Positions 12,975-25,319 of a stretch of DNA of 64,000 nt are shown in pieces; position 1 is the stretch's first letter, and each line of letters begins with the position of its first letter. The notes below the pieces were generated by a model, which was not told the DNA's origin, searched no databases, and saw only the letters and a list, made by a program, of their open reading frames with translations. Both the position numbers and the translations under genes were made by a program. The DNA lies in NCBI GenBank assembly GCA_029783825.1, contig JAREIK010002032.1, positions 164,888-228,887 on the forward strand, read 5' to 3'. The stretch comes from Sapria himalayana. Taxonomy: Eukaryota > Streptophyta > Magnoliopsida > Malpighiales > Rafflesiaceae.

Positions 12975-14180
12975 TATAATGAAAAAAATAATATTGAGAT
13001 TTATTATTTATTATTTAGGGTTACTGGTTTAAAAGGATTATTTGTTATTATTTAGTGTTTTAGAGATTTAGGAGTTATTGATTTAAGTGTTTAGGCATTT
13101 AGTGGTTTATAGGTTTTATTTAAACAATAAAATATCAAAAAAAAATTATTATTTTTTCACATTTTCAAAGTTTATAACTTTGAAAATCTAATAATTTTAA
13201 AATTTTGTTCATAAGTGAATTCAATATTTAGTTATAATAATCATTATATTTAAATATCATATAAATTCAATATAAACAATTTTATCGATAAATATTCTAA
13301 TAATGATCAAAAAATAAATTAATAATTTATTATTATTAAGATATATATCAATTAAAATATAATTACAGAACCAATAATGATTCAGAAGCAAAGCAAATTA
13401 TATTATTATATAATAATTTTTTGTTTATAATTTTTTTTCTTTTAATAAGTTTATCTATATTTTTTTGATGAAAAATAATTTATATAAATTATGATTGTCT
13501 AACTCATAATTTATTTTGTAATTAATATTTATATAAAAATAAACAAATAAATAATTAAAATGAATATTTAAAATTATAATGAAAAAATAATATTGAGATT
13601 TATTATTTATTATTTAGGGTTACTGGTTTAAAAGGATTATTATTTATTATTTAGTGTTTTAAAGATTTAAGAGTTATTGATTTATGTGTTTAGGCATTTA
13701 GTGGTTTATAGGTTTTATTTAAACAATGAAATATTCAAAAAAAATATTTTTTTTATTTTTTCACATTTTCAAAGTTTATAACTTTGAAAATATAATAATT
13801 TTAAAATTTTGTTCATAAGTGAATTCAATATTTAGTTATAATAATCATTATATTTAAATATCATATAAATTCAATATAAACAATTTTATCGATAAATATT
13901 ATAATAATGATCAAAAAATAAATTAATAATCTCTTATTAATAAGATATTTATCAATTAAAATATAATTACAAACCCCATAATGATTCAGAAGCAAAGCAA
14001 ATTATATTATTATATAATAATTTTTTGTTTATAATTTTTTTTTCTTTTAATAAATTTTTCTATATTTTTTTTGATGAAAAATAATTTATATAAATTATGA
14101 TTGTCTAACTCATAATTTATTTTGTAATTAATATTTATATAAAAATAAACAAATAAATAATTAAAATGAATATTAAAAAT
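12975..14180 (+). repeat. Recent tandem duplication of a 600-bp satellite unit
   Basis: Two successive units match far better than neighbouring ones. They share rare variants: TTCATAAGTGAATTC, ATCGATAAAT, a palindrome altered to TCAAAGTTTATAACTTTGA, and GGTTACTGGTTTAAAAGGA. The period is 600 bp (for example 13019 against 13617). This marks a young local duplication inside an older array. Confidence 0.8.
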
Positions 14181-17100
14181 TATAATGAAAAAAATAAAAA
14201 TGGATTTATTATTTATTATTTCGGATATATCTGATTAAATAAATTTTATATTTAGGGTTTTCAAGATTTAGAAGTTATTCATTTAAGTATTTAGGCATTT
14301 GATGGTTTATAGGTTTTATTCAAATAATGAAATAACAAAAAATTTATTTTTGATATTTTTTCAAATTTTCAAAGGTTATAACATTTGAAAATATAATAAT
14401 TTTAAAATTTTTTAAAAATGTTAATACAATATTTAGTAATAATAAATAATATAACTATATATAATATAAACTAAATATAAACAATTTTATTGATAAATAA
14501 AATTAAAAAACCTAAAATGATTCAAAATCAAAGTAAAATTTATTACTAAATAATATTTTTTTAGGTTTTGCATCATTTTATAAGCTTATATGTTTTTTTG
14601 ATGAAAAATATATTATTTAAATTATATTTGTATCACTCATAATTTATTTTGTAATTAATATTTCTATAAATTATTTAAATTATATTTAAGGTTTACAAGT
14701 TTAAAGATTTAAGTATTTAGGGGCTACGGGGTTTTAAAGGTTAGATATTTATTTATTTAGGAATTTAATGTTTTATAAGTTATATTTAAATAATGATATA
14801 ACAAAAAATTTATTTTTGTTATTTTTTCTAATTTTTGAAGGTTATAAACTTTGAAAATATAAACAAATTTTAAAATTTTTTTTATATGTGTATACTATAT
14901 TTAGTTATGATAATCTTAATAATAATATATCATGTAAATTCAATATAAATAATTATATTGAAATATATTATATTAATGATCAAAAAATAAATTAATAAAC
15001 TATTATTAATAAGATAGATATTTTTTAAATATATTTGCAAAACCTAAATTTATTCAAAATCAAAGTAAAATATATTACAAAATAATACTTTTTTTGATGT
15101 TTTGCTTCTTTTTATAAGTTTATATTTTTTGTTATTAAAAGTAAATTATTTAAATTATATTTGTCTTCCTCATAATTAATTTTTAATTTATAATTCTATA
15201 AAAATAAACAAATAAATAATTAAAATGAATATTTAAAATTATAATGAATACCAATAAAATTGAGATTTATTATTTATTATTCAGGATATACTAGTTTAAT
15301 GGTTTATGTATTTAGGTGTTTTGGGGTTTAGTGATTTAAGTGTTTAGGCCTTTAGTGATTTATAGTTTTTATTTAAAGAATGAAAAAAATAAAAATTTAA
15401 TTTTTTATTTTTTTTAATTTTTGAAGGTTATAAACTTTGAAATTATAATTTTTTTTAAATGTGAATATAGTATTCAGTAATAATAATCTTAATAATTATA
15501 TATAATGTAAACTCAATATAAATAAATTTATTAATAGATCTTATAATAATGATCAATAAAAAATTAATAAACTATTATTAATAAGAATGATGTAAATTAA
15601 AATATAATTGCAAAATCTAAAATGATTCAAAATAAAAATAAAATATATTACTAAATAATAAAATTTTGTTTTTAAAATTGTGCCTCTTTTTATAAGGAAA
15701 TACATTTTTTTTGATGAAAAATAATTTATTTAAATTAGATCTTTCTCACTAATAATTTATTTTGTAATTAATATTATTATAAAAATAAACTGATAAATAA
15801 TTAAAATAAAAATTTAAAAATATACTTAATACAAATTAAATTTAGATTTATGATATTTTATTAATGTACACTTGTTTAATAGTTTAAGTATTTAAAGGTT
15901 TTGTCATTTACATTTATTAATAAGAAAAATATTGTTTAAAATATATTTACAAAACCTAAAATGATTCAAAATCAAAGTGAAATATTTTAGTAAATGTTAA
16001 TTTAAAATTTTTAAATTTTTGTATCCATTTATAAGCTTATATATTTTTTGATGAAAAATAAATTATTTAAATTATATTTGTCTTACTATTAATTTATTTT
16101 TTAAAATATATTTCTATAGAAAATAAACTAATAAATAATTAAGATGTATATATAAAATTATAATAAATACTAATAAAAATGAGATTTATGATTAATTATT
16201 TAGGGTATACCTATTTAATGGTTTAAGTTTATTGTGGTTTTGGGGTTAATGAGTATATTGATTTATATGTTTACACATTTAGGTGTTTATAGCTTTTATT
16301 TAATCAATGAAATAACAAAAAAATTATTTTTATGAATTTTCCTGATTTTCAAAGGTTATAACCTTTGAAAATATAATAATTTTTTAATAGTTCAAAAATA
16401 TGAATACAATACTTAGTTATAATAATCTTAATGATTATATTGGATGTAAATTCAATATAAAAAATTTTATTAATATATATTTTTTTGATGATCAAAAAAT
16501 AAATTAATAAACTATTATTAATAAGATAGATCTTAATTAAAATATATTTCAGAACCCAAAATAATTCAATATCAAAGTAAATTATATTACTAAATAAAAT
16601 TTTAAATTTTTGAAATTTTGTTTCTTTTTATAAGCTTATATTTTTTTTCATAAAAAATAATTTATTTAAATTATATATGTCTCACTCATTATTTATTTTG
16701 TAATTAATATTTCGATAAAAATAAACTAAAAAAATAATTAAAATGAATATTTAAAATTATAATGAATACAAATAAAAATGAGATTTATTATTTATTATTT
16801 AGGTTATATAGGTTTAATGGTTTAAGTATTTAGGGGGTTTTGGGTTTAGGAGTCTAGAGATTTAAATATTAGGCATTTAGTGGTTTATAAGTTTTATTTA
16901 AATAATAAAATAATAAAAAAATTATTTTTGTTATTTTTTTTTCATTTTTGAAGTTTATAACCTTTGAAATTTTAATAATTTTTAAATTTTTTTTAAATGT
17001 AAATATAATATTTAGTTATAATAATATTAATAATTATAAGACATTTAAATTCAATATAAGTAATTTTATTGTTAGATATTATATAATTGATCAAATAATA

Positions 17101-20100
17101 AATTAATAAACTATTCTTAATAAGATTGATAGCAATTAAAATATAATTGCAAAACCTATATATAATGATTCAAAATCAAAGTAAAATATATTACTAAATA
17201 ATAATTTTTTGTTTTTAAATTTTTACTTCTTTTTATATGCTTATATTTTTTTTTGATTAAAAAAAATTTTTAAAATTATAATTGTCTCGCTCATTATTTA
17301 TTTTGTAATTAATATTTCTATAAAAAATAAATGAATAAATAATTAAAATGAATATTTAAAATTATAATTAATACAAATTAAAATGAGATTTATGATTTAT
17401 TATATGTGGTATACCGGTTTAATAGTTTGATTATTTAGGAGTTTTTCGTTTAGGAGTTTATCAATTTATGTTTTTAGGTATTTAGTGATTTATAGGTTTT
17501 ATTTATATAATAAAAATAAAATTTTTTTTTTGATTTTTTCTGATTTTAAAAGGTTATAACCTATGAAAATAAAATAATTTTTAAAATTATTTGAAATGTG
17601 AATACTATAATAATTATATTAATCTTACTAATTATATATCATATAAATTCAATGGAAACAATTTTAATGATAGATATTATAATAATGATCAAAAATTAAA
17701 TTAATAAACTATTATTAATAATATAAATATTAATTAAAATATATTTACATAACACAAAATGATTCAAAATCAAATCAAAATATATTACTAAATAATAATA
17801 CATAATTTTTAAAAATGTCATTGTTTTTATAAGCTTATATTTTTTTTGACTTAGAATAAATTATTTAAATAATATTTGTATAACTCGAAATTTATTTTGA
17901 AATTAATTTTTCTAAATAATTAAACTATAAATAATTAAAATGAATATTTAAAATTATAATAAATAGAAATAAAAATGAGATTTATTATTTATTAAGTAGT
18001 ATATTGATGTTAAAATGTTTATGAATTTAGTGGTTTCGTGGTTTATGAGCTTAGCTAATTTAGTAAGTAAGCATTTAATGGTCTATAGGTTTTATTTAAA
18101 AAATAAAAAAACTAAAAATTTATTTTTTTTATTTTTACTCATTTTTAAAGATTATAACCTTTGAAAATATAATAATTTTTAAATTTTTTTCAAAAGTGAA
18201 TACAATATTTATTTATAATAATCATAATAATTATATCATATAAATTCACTATAAACAATTATATTGATAGATATTCTAATAATTATCAAAAAATAAATTA
18301 AAAATCTATTCTAGATAAGATTGATATTACTTAAAATATAATATCAAAACCTAATATGATTCAAAATCAAAGCAAAATATATTACTAAATAATAATTATT
18401 TGTTTTTAAATTTTTATTCTTTTTATAAGATTATCAATTTTTTAATGAAAAATAATTTTTATAAATTATATTTTTAACTCATAATTTATGTTCTAATTAA
18501 TACATATATAAAAATAATAAACTAAACAATCAAAATGAATTTTTTAAAATATAATGAAAACAAATAAAAATGAAATTTATTAATTATTATTGAGGGTATA
18601 CCGATTTAAAGGATTATCTATATAGGGGTATCGAAATTTTGTACTTTAGTGATTTAAATGCTTATGCATTTAGTGGTGTATAGGTTTTATTTAAACAATA
18701 GAATAACAAAGAACAATATTTTTCTTTATTTTTTCACATTTTCAAAGGTTATAACCTTTGAAAATATAATAATTTTAAAATTTTTTTTAAAAGTGAATAC
18801 AATTTTTAGTTATAATAATCATTATATTTATATATCATATAAATTCAATATAAATATTTTTAATGATAAATATTCTAATAATGATGAAAAAATAACTTAA
18901 TAATATATTATTAATAAGATAGATATCAATTAAAATATATTTACAAAACCTAAAATGATTCAGAAGAAAAGCAAAATATATTACTATACAATAATTTTTT
19001 GTTTTAATTTTTTTTTATTTTAAAAGTTTATCTATAATTTGTTGATTAAAAATAATTTATATAAATTATTTCTGTCTAGCTCAATTTATTTTGTAATTAA
19101 ATTTTTATATAAATAAACAAATAAATAATTAAAATGAATATTTAAAATTATAATGAAAAAAAATGAGATTTATATTTATTATTTATTATTTAAGAATACT
19201 ATTTTAATTTAAATTAGATCTGTCTCACTAATAATTTATTTTGTAATTAAAATTTTTATAAAAATAAACTAATAAATAATTAAAATAAAAATTTAAAATT
19301 ATAGTGAATAAAAATTAAAATGAAATTTATGATTTATTATTAATCTATACCAGTTTAATGGAATAAGTATTTAGAGGTTTTGTCAGTTTAGGAGTTTAGC
19401 AATTTATGTTTTTAGGCTTTTAGTGGTTTATAGGTTTTATTTAGAAAATAAAATAACAAAAAAAGTTTCTATAATTTTTGTCAATTTCATAGGTTATAAC
19501 CTTTGAAAATATAATAATATTTACAATTTTTTGAAATGTGAATACAATATTTAGTTATAATAATTTAATAATTATATATCATATATATTCAATATAAACA
19601 ATTTTATTGATAGATATTATAATAATGATCAAAAATTAAATTAATAAACTATTAATAATAAGATAGATATTAATTAAAAAATATTTAAAAAACCCAAATT
19701 GATTCAAAATTAAAGTAACAAATATTACTGCATAATACTTTTTAATTTTTAAAATTTTACTTCTTATATAAGAGTATATATATTTTTTGATTAAAAATAA
19801 ATTTTTTAAATTATATTTGTCGCACTCATAATTTATTTTTTAATAAATATTTCTATAAAATAAACTCATAAATAGTTAAAATGAATATTTAAAATAATAA
19901 TAAATTGAAATAAAAATTGACTTTTCTTAATTATTCAGTAGTATATAGCAGTTTAATGGCTTATGTATATAGGCATTACAAGCCTTAAAAGTTTACTGAT
20001 TTTACTGCGTATGCATTTAGTGGTTTATAGGTTTTATTTAAAAATTAAAATTACAAAATATTTTTTTTTCTTATTTTTTGATATTTACAAAGGTTATAAC

Positions 20101-20764
20101 ATTTGAAAATATTATAATTTTTAAATTTATTTCAAATGTGAATTCAATATTTAGTTATAATAATCAATATATTTATATATCATATAAATTCAATATAAAC
20201 AATATTATTGATAAATATTCTAATAATGATCAAAAAATAAATTAATAATCTATTATTAATAAGATAGATATCAATTAAAATATAATAAAAACACCTAAAA
20301 TGATTCATAAGAAATCAAAATATATTACAATATAATAATTTGTTGTTTTGAAATTATTTTTTCTTTAAAAAGTTTATCCATATTTTTTTGATGAAAAATA
20401 ATTTATATAAATTATATTTGTCTAACTCATAATTTATTTGTTAATTAATATTTATATAAAAATAAACAAATAAATAATTAAAATGAATATTTAAAATTAT
20501 AATGAAAAAATAATATTGAGATTTATTGTTTATTATTTTAGGTATACCTGTCTAATTTAAATTAGATATGTTTCACTTATAATTTATTTTGTAATTAATA
20601 TTTCTATAAAAATAAACAGAGAAATAAATAAAATAAAAATTTAAAAATATACTGAATAAAAATTAAAATGAGATTTATGAATTATTATTAATGTATACTA
20701 GTTTAATATTTTAAGTATTTAGAGGTTTTTTCGTTTATGACTTTAGCGATTTATGTTTTTAGGC
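14181..20764 (+). repeat. Satellite array, mixed subtypes
   Basis: About eleven units with landmarks near 14297, 14760, 15350, 16280, 16877, 17475, 18075, 18670, 19420 and 20014. Intervals are mostly near 600 bp; one is about 460, one about 930, and two near 750. A good example of the 26-bp perfect palindrome is at 18739-18764. The 12-bp palindrome TATAAGCTTATA is at 16030-16041 and 16629-16640. The ORF at 18658-18900 is A+T-rich chance reading. No gene. Confidence 0.85.
18739..18764. repeat. Example of the conserved 26-bp palindrome of the satellite
   Basis: TTTTC + AAAGGTTATAACCTTT + GAAAA reads the same on both strands. The same exact palindrome occurs at 20832-20857, 22552-22577, 46930-46955 and 57855-57880, and with one or two changes in most other units. 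Confidence 0.95.
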
Positions 20765-23700
20765 ATTTAGTGGTTTATAGATTTTATTAAAACAATGAAA
20801 TAACAAAAAAATTATTTTTGATATTCTCACATTTTCAAAGGTTATAACCTTTGAAAATATAATAATTGTAAATTTTTTTAAAAATGTGAATACAATATTT
20901 AGTAATAAGAATCATTATAATTATATATAATATAAACTAAACATAAACAAATTTATTGATAGATATGATATCAATTATCAAAAAATAAATTAATATGCTA
21001 TTATTAATATGATAGATATAAATTAAAATATAATTGCAAAACCTAAAATTATTCAAAATCAAAGTAAAATTTATTACCAAATAATAATTTTTGTTTTTTA
21101 GTTTTTGCTTCTTTTTATAAGCTAATATTTTTTTTGATGAAAAATAAATTATTTAAATTATATTTGTATCACTCATAATTTATTTTGTAATTAATATTTT
21201 AATAAATTATTTAAATTATATTTAAGGTTTACGAGTTTAATGGTTTAAGTATTTAGAGGCTTTTGTATTTAGGAGTTTAGAAGTTTAAGTGTTTAGGCAT
21301 TTAGTGGTTTATAAGTTTTATTTAAACAATGATATAATAAAAAAATTATTTTATTATTTTTTTAATTTTTGAATGTTATAACCTTTGAAAATATAATAAT
21401 TTTTAAATTTTTTTCAAATGTAAATATAATATTAAGTTATAATAATCTTAATAATTATAATTCATTTAAATTCAATATAAATAATTACATTGCTAGATAT
21501 AATAATAATGATAAAAAAAATTAATAAACTATTATTAATAAGATAGATATTATTTAAAATATATTTGCAAAATCTAAATTTATTCAAAAACTAAGTAAAA
21601 TATATAACTTAATAATAATTTTTTTTATGTTTTGCTTTTTTTATTAACTTTATATTTTTGTTATTATAAATAATTTTTTAAATTAATTTGTATTACTCAT
21701 AATTTATTTTTTAATTTATAATTCTATAATAATAAACTAATAAATAATTAAAATAATTATTCAAAATTATAATAAATACAAATAAAATTGAAATTTATTA
21801 TTTATTATTCAGGATATACCAGTTTAATGGTTTAAGTATTTAGGTGTTTTTGGGTTTAGGAGTTTAGTGATTTAAGTGTTTAAACCTTTAGTGATTTATA
21901 GTTATTATCTTAAGAATTAAAAAACAAATAATTTTAATTTATTGAATTTTTTTAATTTTTGAAGGTTGTAACCTTTGAAAATATAATAGATATAAATTTT
22001 TTTAAATGTGAATATAATATTTATTATAATAATCTTAATAATTATATATAACTAAACTAAATATAAATAATTTTATTAATAGATATTATAATAATGATCA
22101 ATAAATATATTAATAAACTAGTATTAATAAGAATGATATAAATTAAAATATAATTGTAGAATCTAAAATGATTCAAAATCAAAATAAGATATATTACTAA
22201 TTAATAATTTTTTATTTTAAAAATTTTGCCACATTTTATAAGCATATATATTTTTTTGTTGAAAAATAATTTATTTAAATTATATCTGTCTCACTAATAA
22301 TTTTTTTTGTAATAAATATTTCTATAAATAAAAATTGATAAATAATTAAAATGAATATTTAAAATTATAATGAATACTAATAAAAAGAGATTTATTATTT
22401 ATTATTTAGGGTATACCTATTTAATGGTTTAAGATTTTTGTGTTTTTGGGGTTAAAGAGTTTATTGATTTATATATTTGCACATTTAGGTGTTTATAGGT
22501 TTTATTTAATCAATGAAATAACAAAAAAATTATTTTTATGAATTTTCGTGATTTTCAAAGGTTATAACCTTTGAAAATATAATAATTTTCTAATAGTTCT
22601 AAAATATGAACACAATACTTAGTTATAATAATCATAATAATTATATTTGTTGTAGATTTAATATAAAAAAATGTATTAATATATATTATTTTGATGCTCA
22701 AAAAATAAATTAATAAACTATTATTAATAAGATAGATATTAATTAAAATATATTTTAGAACCCAAAATAATTCAAAATCAAAGTAAATTATATTACTTAA
22801 TAAAATTTTAAATTTTTGAAATTTTGTTTATTTTTATAAGCATATATTTTTTTCATAAAAAATAATTTATTTAAATTATATATTTCTCACTCATTATTTA
22901 TTTTGTAATTAATATTTCTATAAAACAAACTAAAAAATAATTAAAATGAATATTTAAAATTATAATGAATACAAATAAAAATGAGATTTATTATTTATTA
23001 TTCAGGTTAATTAGGTTTAATGGTTTAAGTATTTAGGGGGTTTTGGTGTTTAGGAGTCTAGAGATTTAAATGTTTAGGCATTTAGTGGTTTTTAGTTTTA
23101 TTTAAATAATAAAATAATAAAAAAATTGTTTTTGTTATTTTTTATCATATTTGAAGGTTATAACCTTTGAAAATATAATAATTTTTAAATTTTTTTCAAA
23201 TGTAAATATAATATTTAGTTATAATAATCTTAATAATTATAAGACATTTAAATTCAATATAAGTAATTTTATTGTTAGATAATATAAAATTGATCAAATA
23301 ATGAATTAATAAACTATTCTTAATAAGATTGATAGCAATTAAAATATAATTGCGAAACCTATATATAATGATTAAAAATCATAGTAAAATATATTACTAA
23401 ATAATAATTTTTTGTTTTTAAATTATTTCTTCTTTTTATAAACTTATATATTTTTTTGATTAAAAATAAATTATTAAAATTATAGTTGTCTCGCTCATTA
23501 TATATTTTGTGATTAATATTTCTTTAAAATATAAACTAATAAAAATTAAAATGAATATTTAAAATTATAATGAATACAAATTAAAATGAGATTTTTGATT
23601 TATTATAAGAGGTATACCAATTTAATGGTTTGATTATTTAGGAGTTTTTTCGTTTAGTAGTTTATCAAATTATGTTTTTAGGTATTTAGTGGTTTATAGG

Positions 23701-25319
23701 TTTTATTTATATAATAAAAATAAAAAGATTTTTTTTAGATTTTTCTGATTTTCAATGGTTATAACCTTTAAAAATAAAATAGTTTTTAAAATCTTTTGAA
23801 ATGTGAATATTATGTATAATGATATTAATCATACTAATTATATATCATATAAATTCAATATAAACAATTTTAATGATAGATATTATAATAATGATCAAAA
23901 ATTAAATTAATAAACAATTATTAATAATATAAATATTAATTAAAATATATTTACATAACACAAAATGATTCAAAATCAAATCAAAATATATTACTAAATA
24001 ATAATATTTAGATGAAAAATCTATTACTATATAAAAATGATTTAGAAGAAAGCAAAATATATTACTATGCAATAATTTGTTGTTTAGAAATTTTTTTCCT
24101 TTTAAAAGTTTATCCATATTTTTATGATGAAAATTAATTTATATAAATTATATTTGTCTAACTTATAATGTATTTTTTAATTAATATTTATATAAAAATA
24201 AACAAATAAATAATTAAAATGAATATTTAAAATTATAATAAAAATATAATATTGAGATTTATTGTTTATTATTTTGGGCATACCAGTCTAATTAAAATTA
24301 AATCTATTTCACTAATAATTTATTTTGTAATTAATATTTCTATAAAAATAATCTGATAAATAATTAAAATAAAAATTTAAAATTATACTGAATAAAAATT
24401 AAAACGAGATTTATGAATTATTATTAATGTCTACCAGTTTAATATTTTAAGTATTTAAAGATTTTTTCGTTTATGACTGTAGCGATTTATGTTTTTAGGC
24501 ATTTAGTGGTTTATAGGTTTTATTAAAACAATAAAATAAGAAAAAAATCTTTGTAATTTTTTTTTATTTTCATAGGTTATAACATTCGAAAATATAATAA
24601 TATTTAAAATTTTTTGAAGTGTGAATTCTATGTATTATTATAATAATCTTATTAATTATATATCAAATAAATTCAATATAAACAAATTTAATGATAGATA
24701 TTATAATAATGATAAAAAATTAAATTAATAATCTCTTATTAATAATATAAATATTAATTAAAAAATATTTACATAACACAAAATGATTCAAAATCAAATC
24801 AAAATATATTACTAAATTATAATATTTAGATGAAAAATATATACCTATATAAAAATGATTCAGAAGAAAGCAAAATATATTACTATACAATAATTTGTTG
24901 TTTAAAATTTTTTTTCCTTTTAAAAGTTTATCCATATTTTTTTTAATAAATATTAATTTATATTAATTATATTTGTCTAACTCATAATGTAATTTTTAAT
25001 TAATATTTATATAAAAATAAACAAATAAATAATTAAAATGAATATTTAAAATTATAATGAAAATGTAATATTGAGATTTATTCTTTATTATTTTTGGTAT
25101 ACCAGTCTAATTTAAATTAGATTTGTCTCACTAATAATTTATTTTGTAATTAATATTTCTATAAAAATAAACTGATAAATAATTAAAATAAAAATTTAAA
25201 ATTATACTGAATAAAAATTAAAATGAGATTTATGAATTATTATTAATGTATACCAGTTTTATATTTTAAGTATTTAGAGGTTTTTTCGTTTAACACTTTA
25301 ATGATTTATGTTTTTAGGC
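20765..25319 (+). repeat. Higher-order satellite block, first copy (about 4.55 kb)
   Basis: About eight units in a fixed order of subtypes. Diagnostic variants recur in the same order from 25320: GATATGATATCAATTATC (about 20962), TACATTGCTAGATAT (about 21486), GGTTGTAACC (about 21965). A further subtype with CACATTTAGGTGTTTATAG (about 22480) also occurs near 16270. A fused-unit breakpoint is at 24007-24020 and again at 24825-24838. No gene. Confidence 0.75.
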
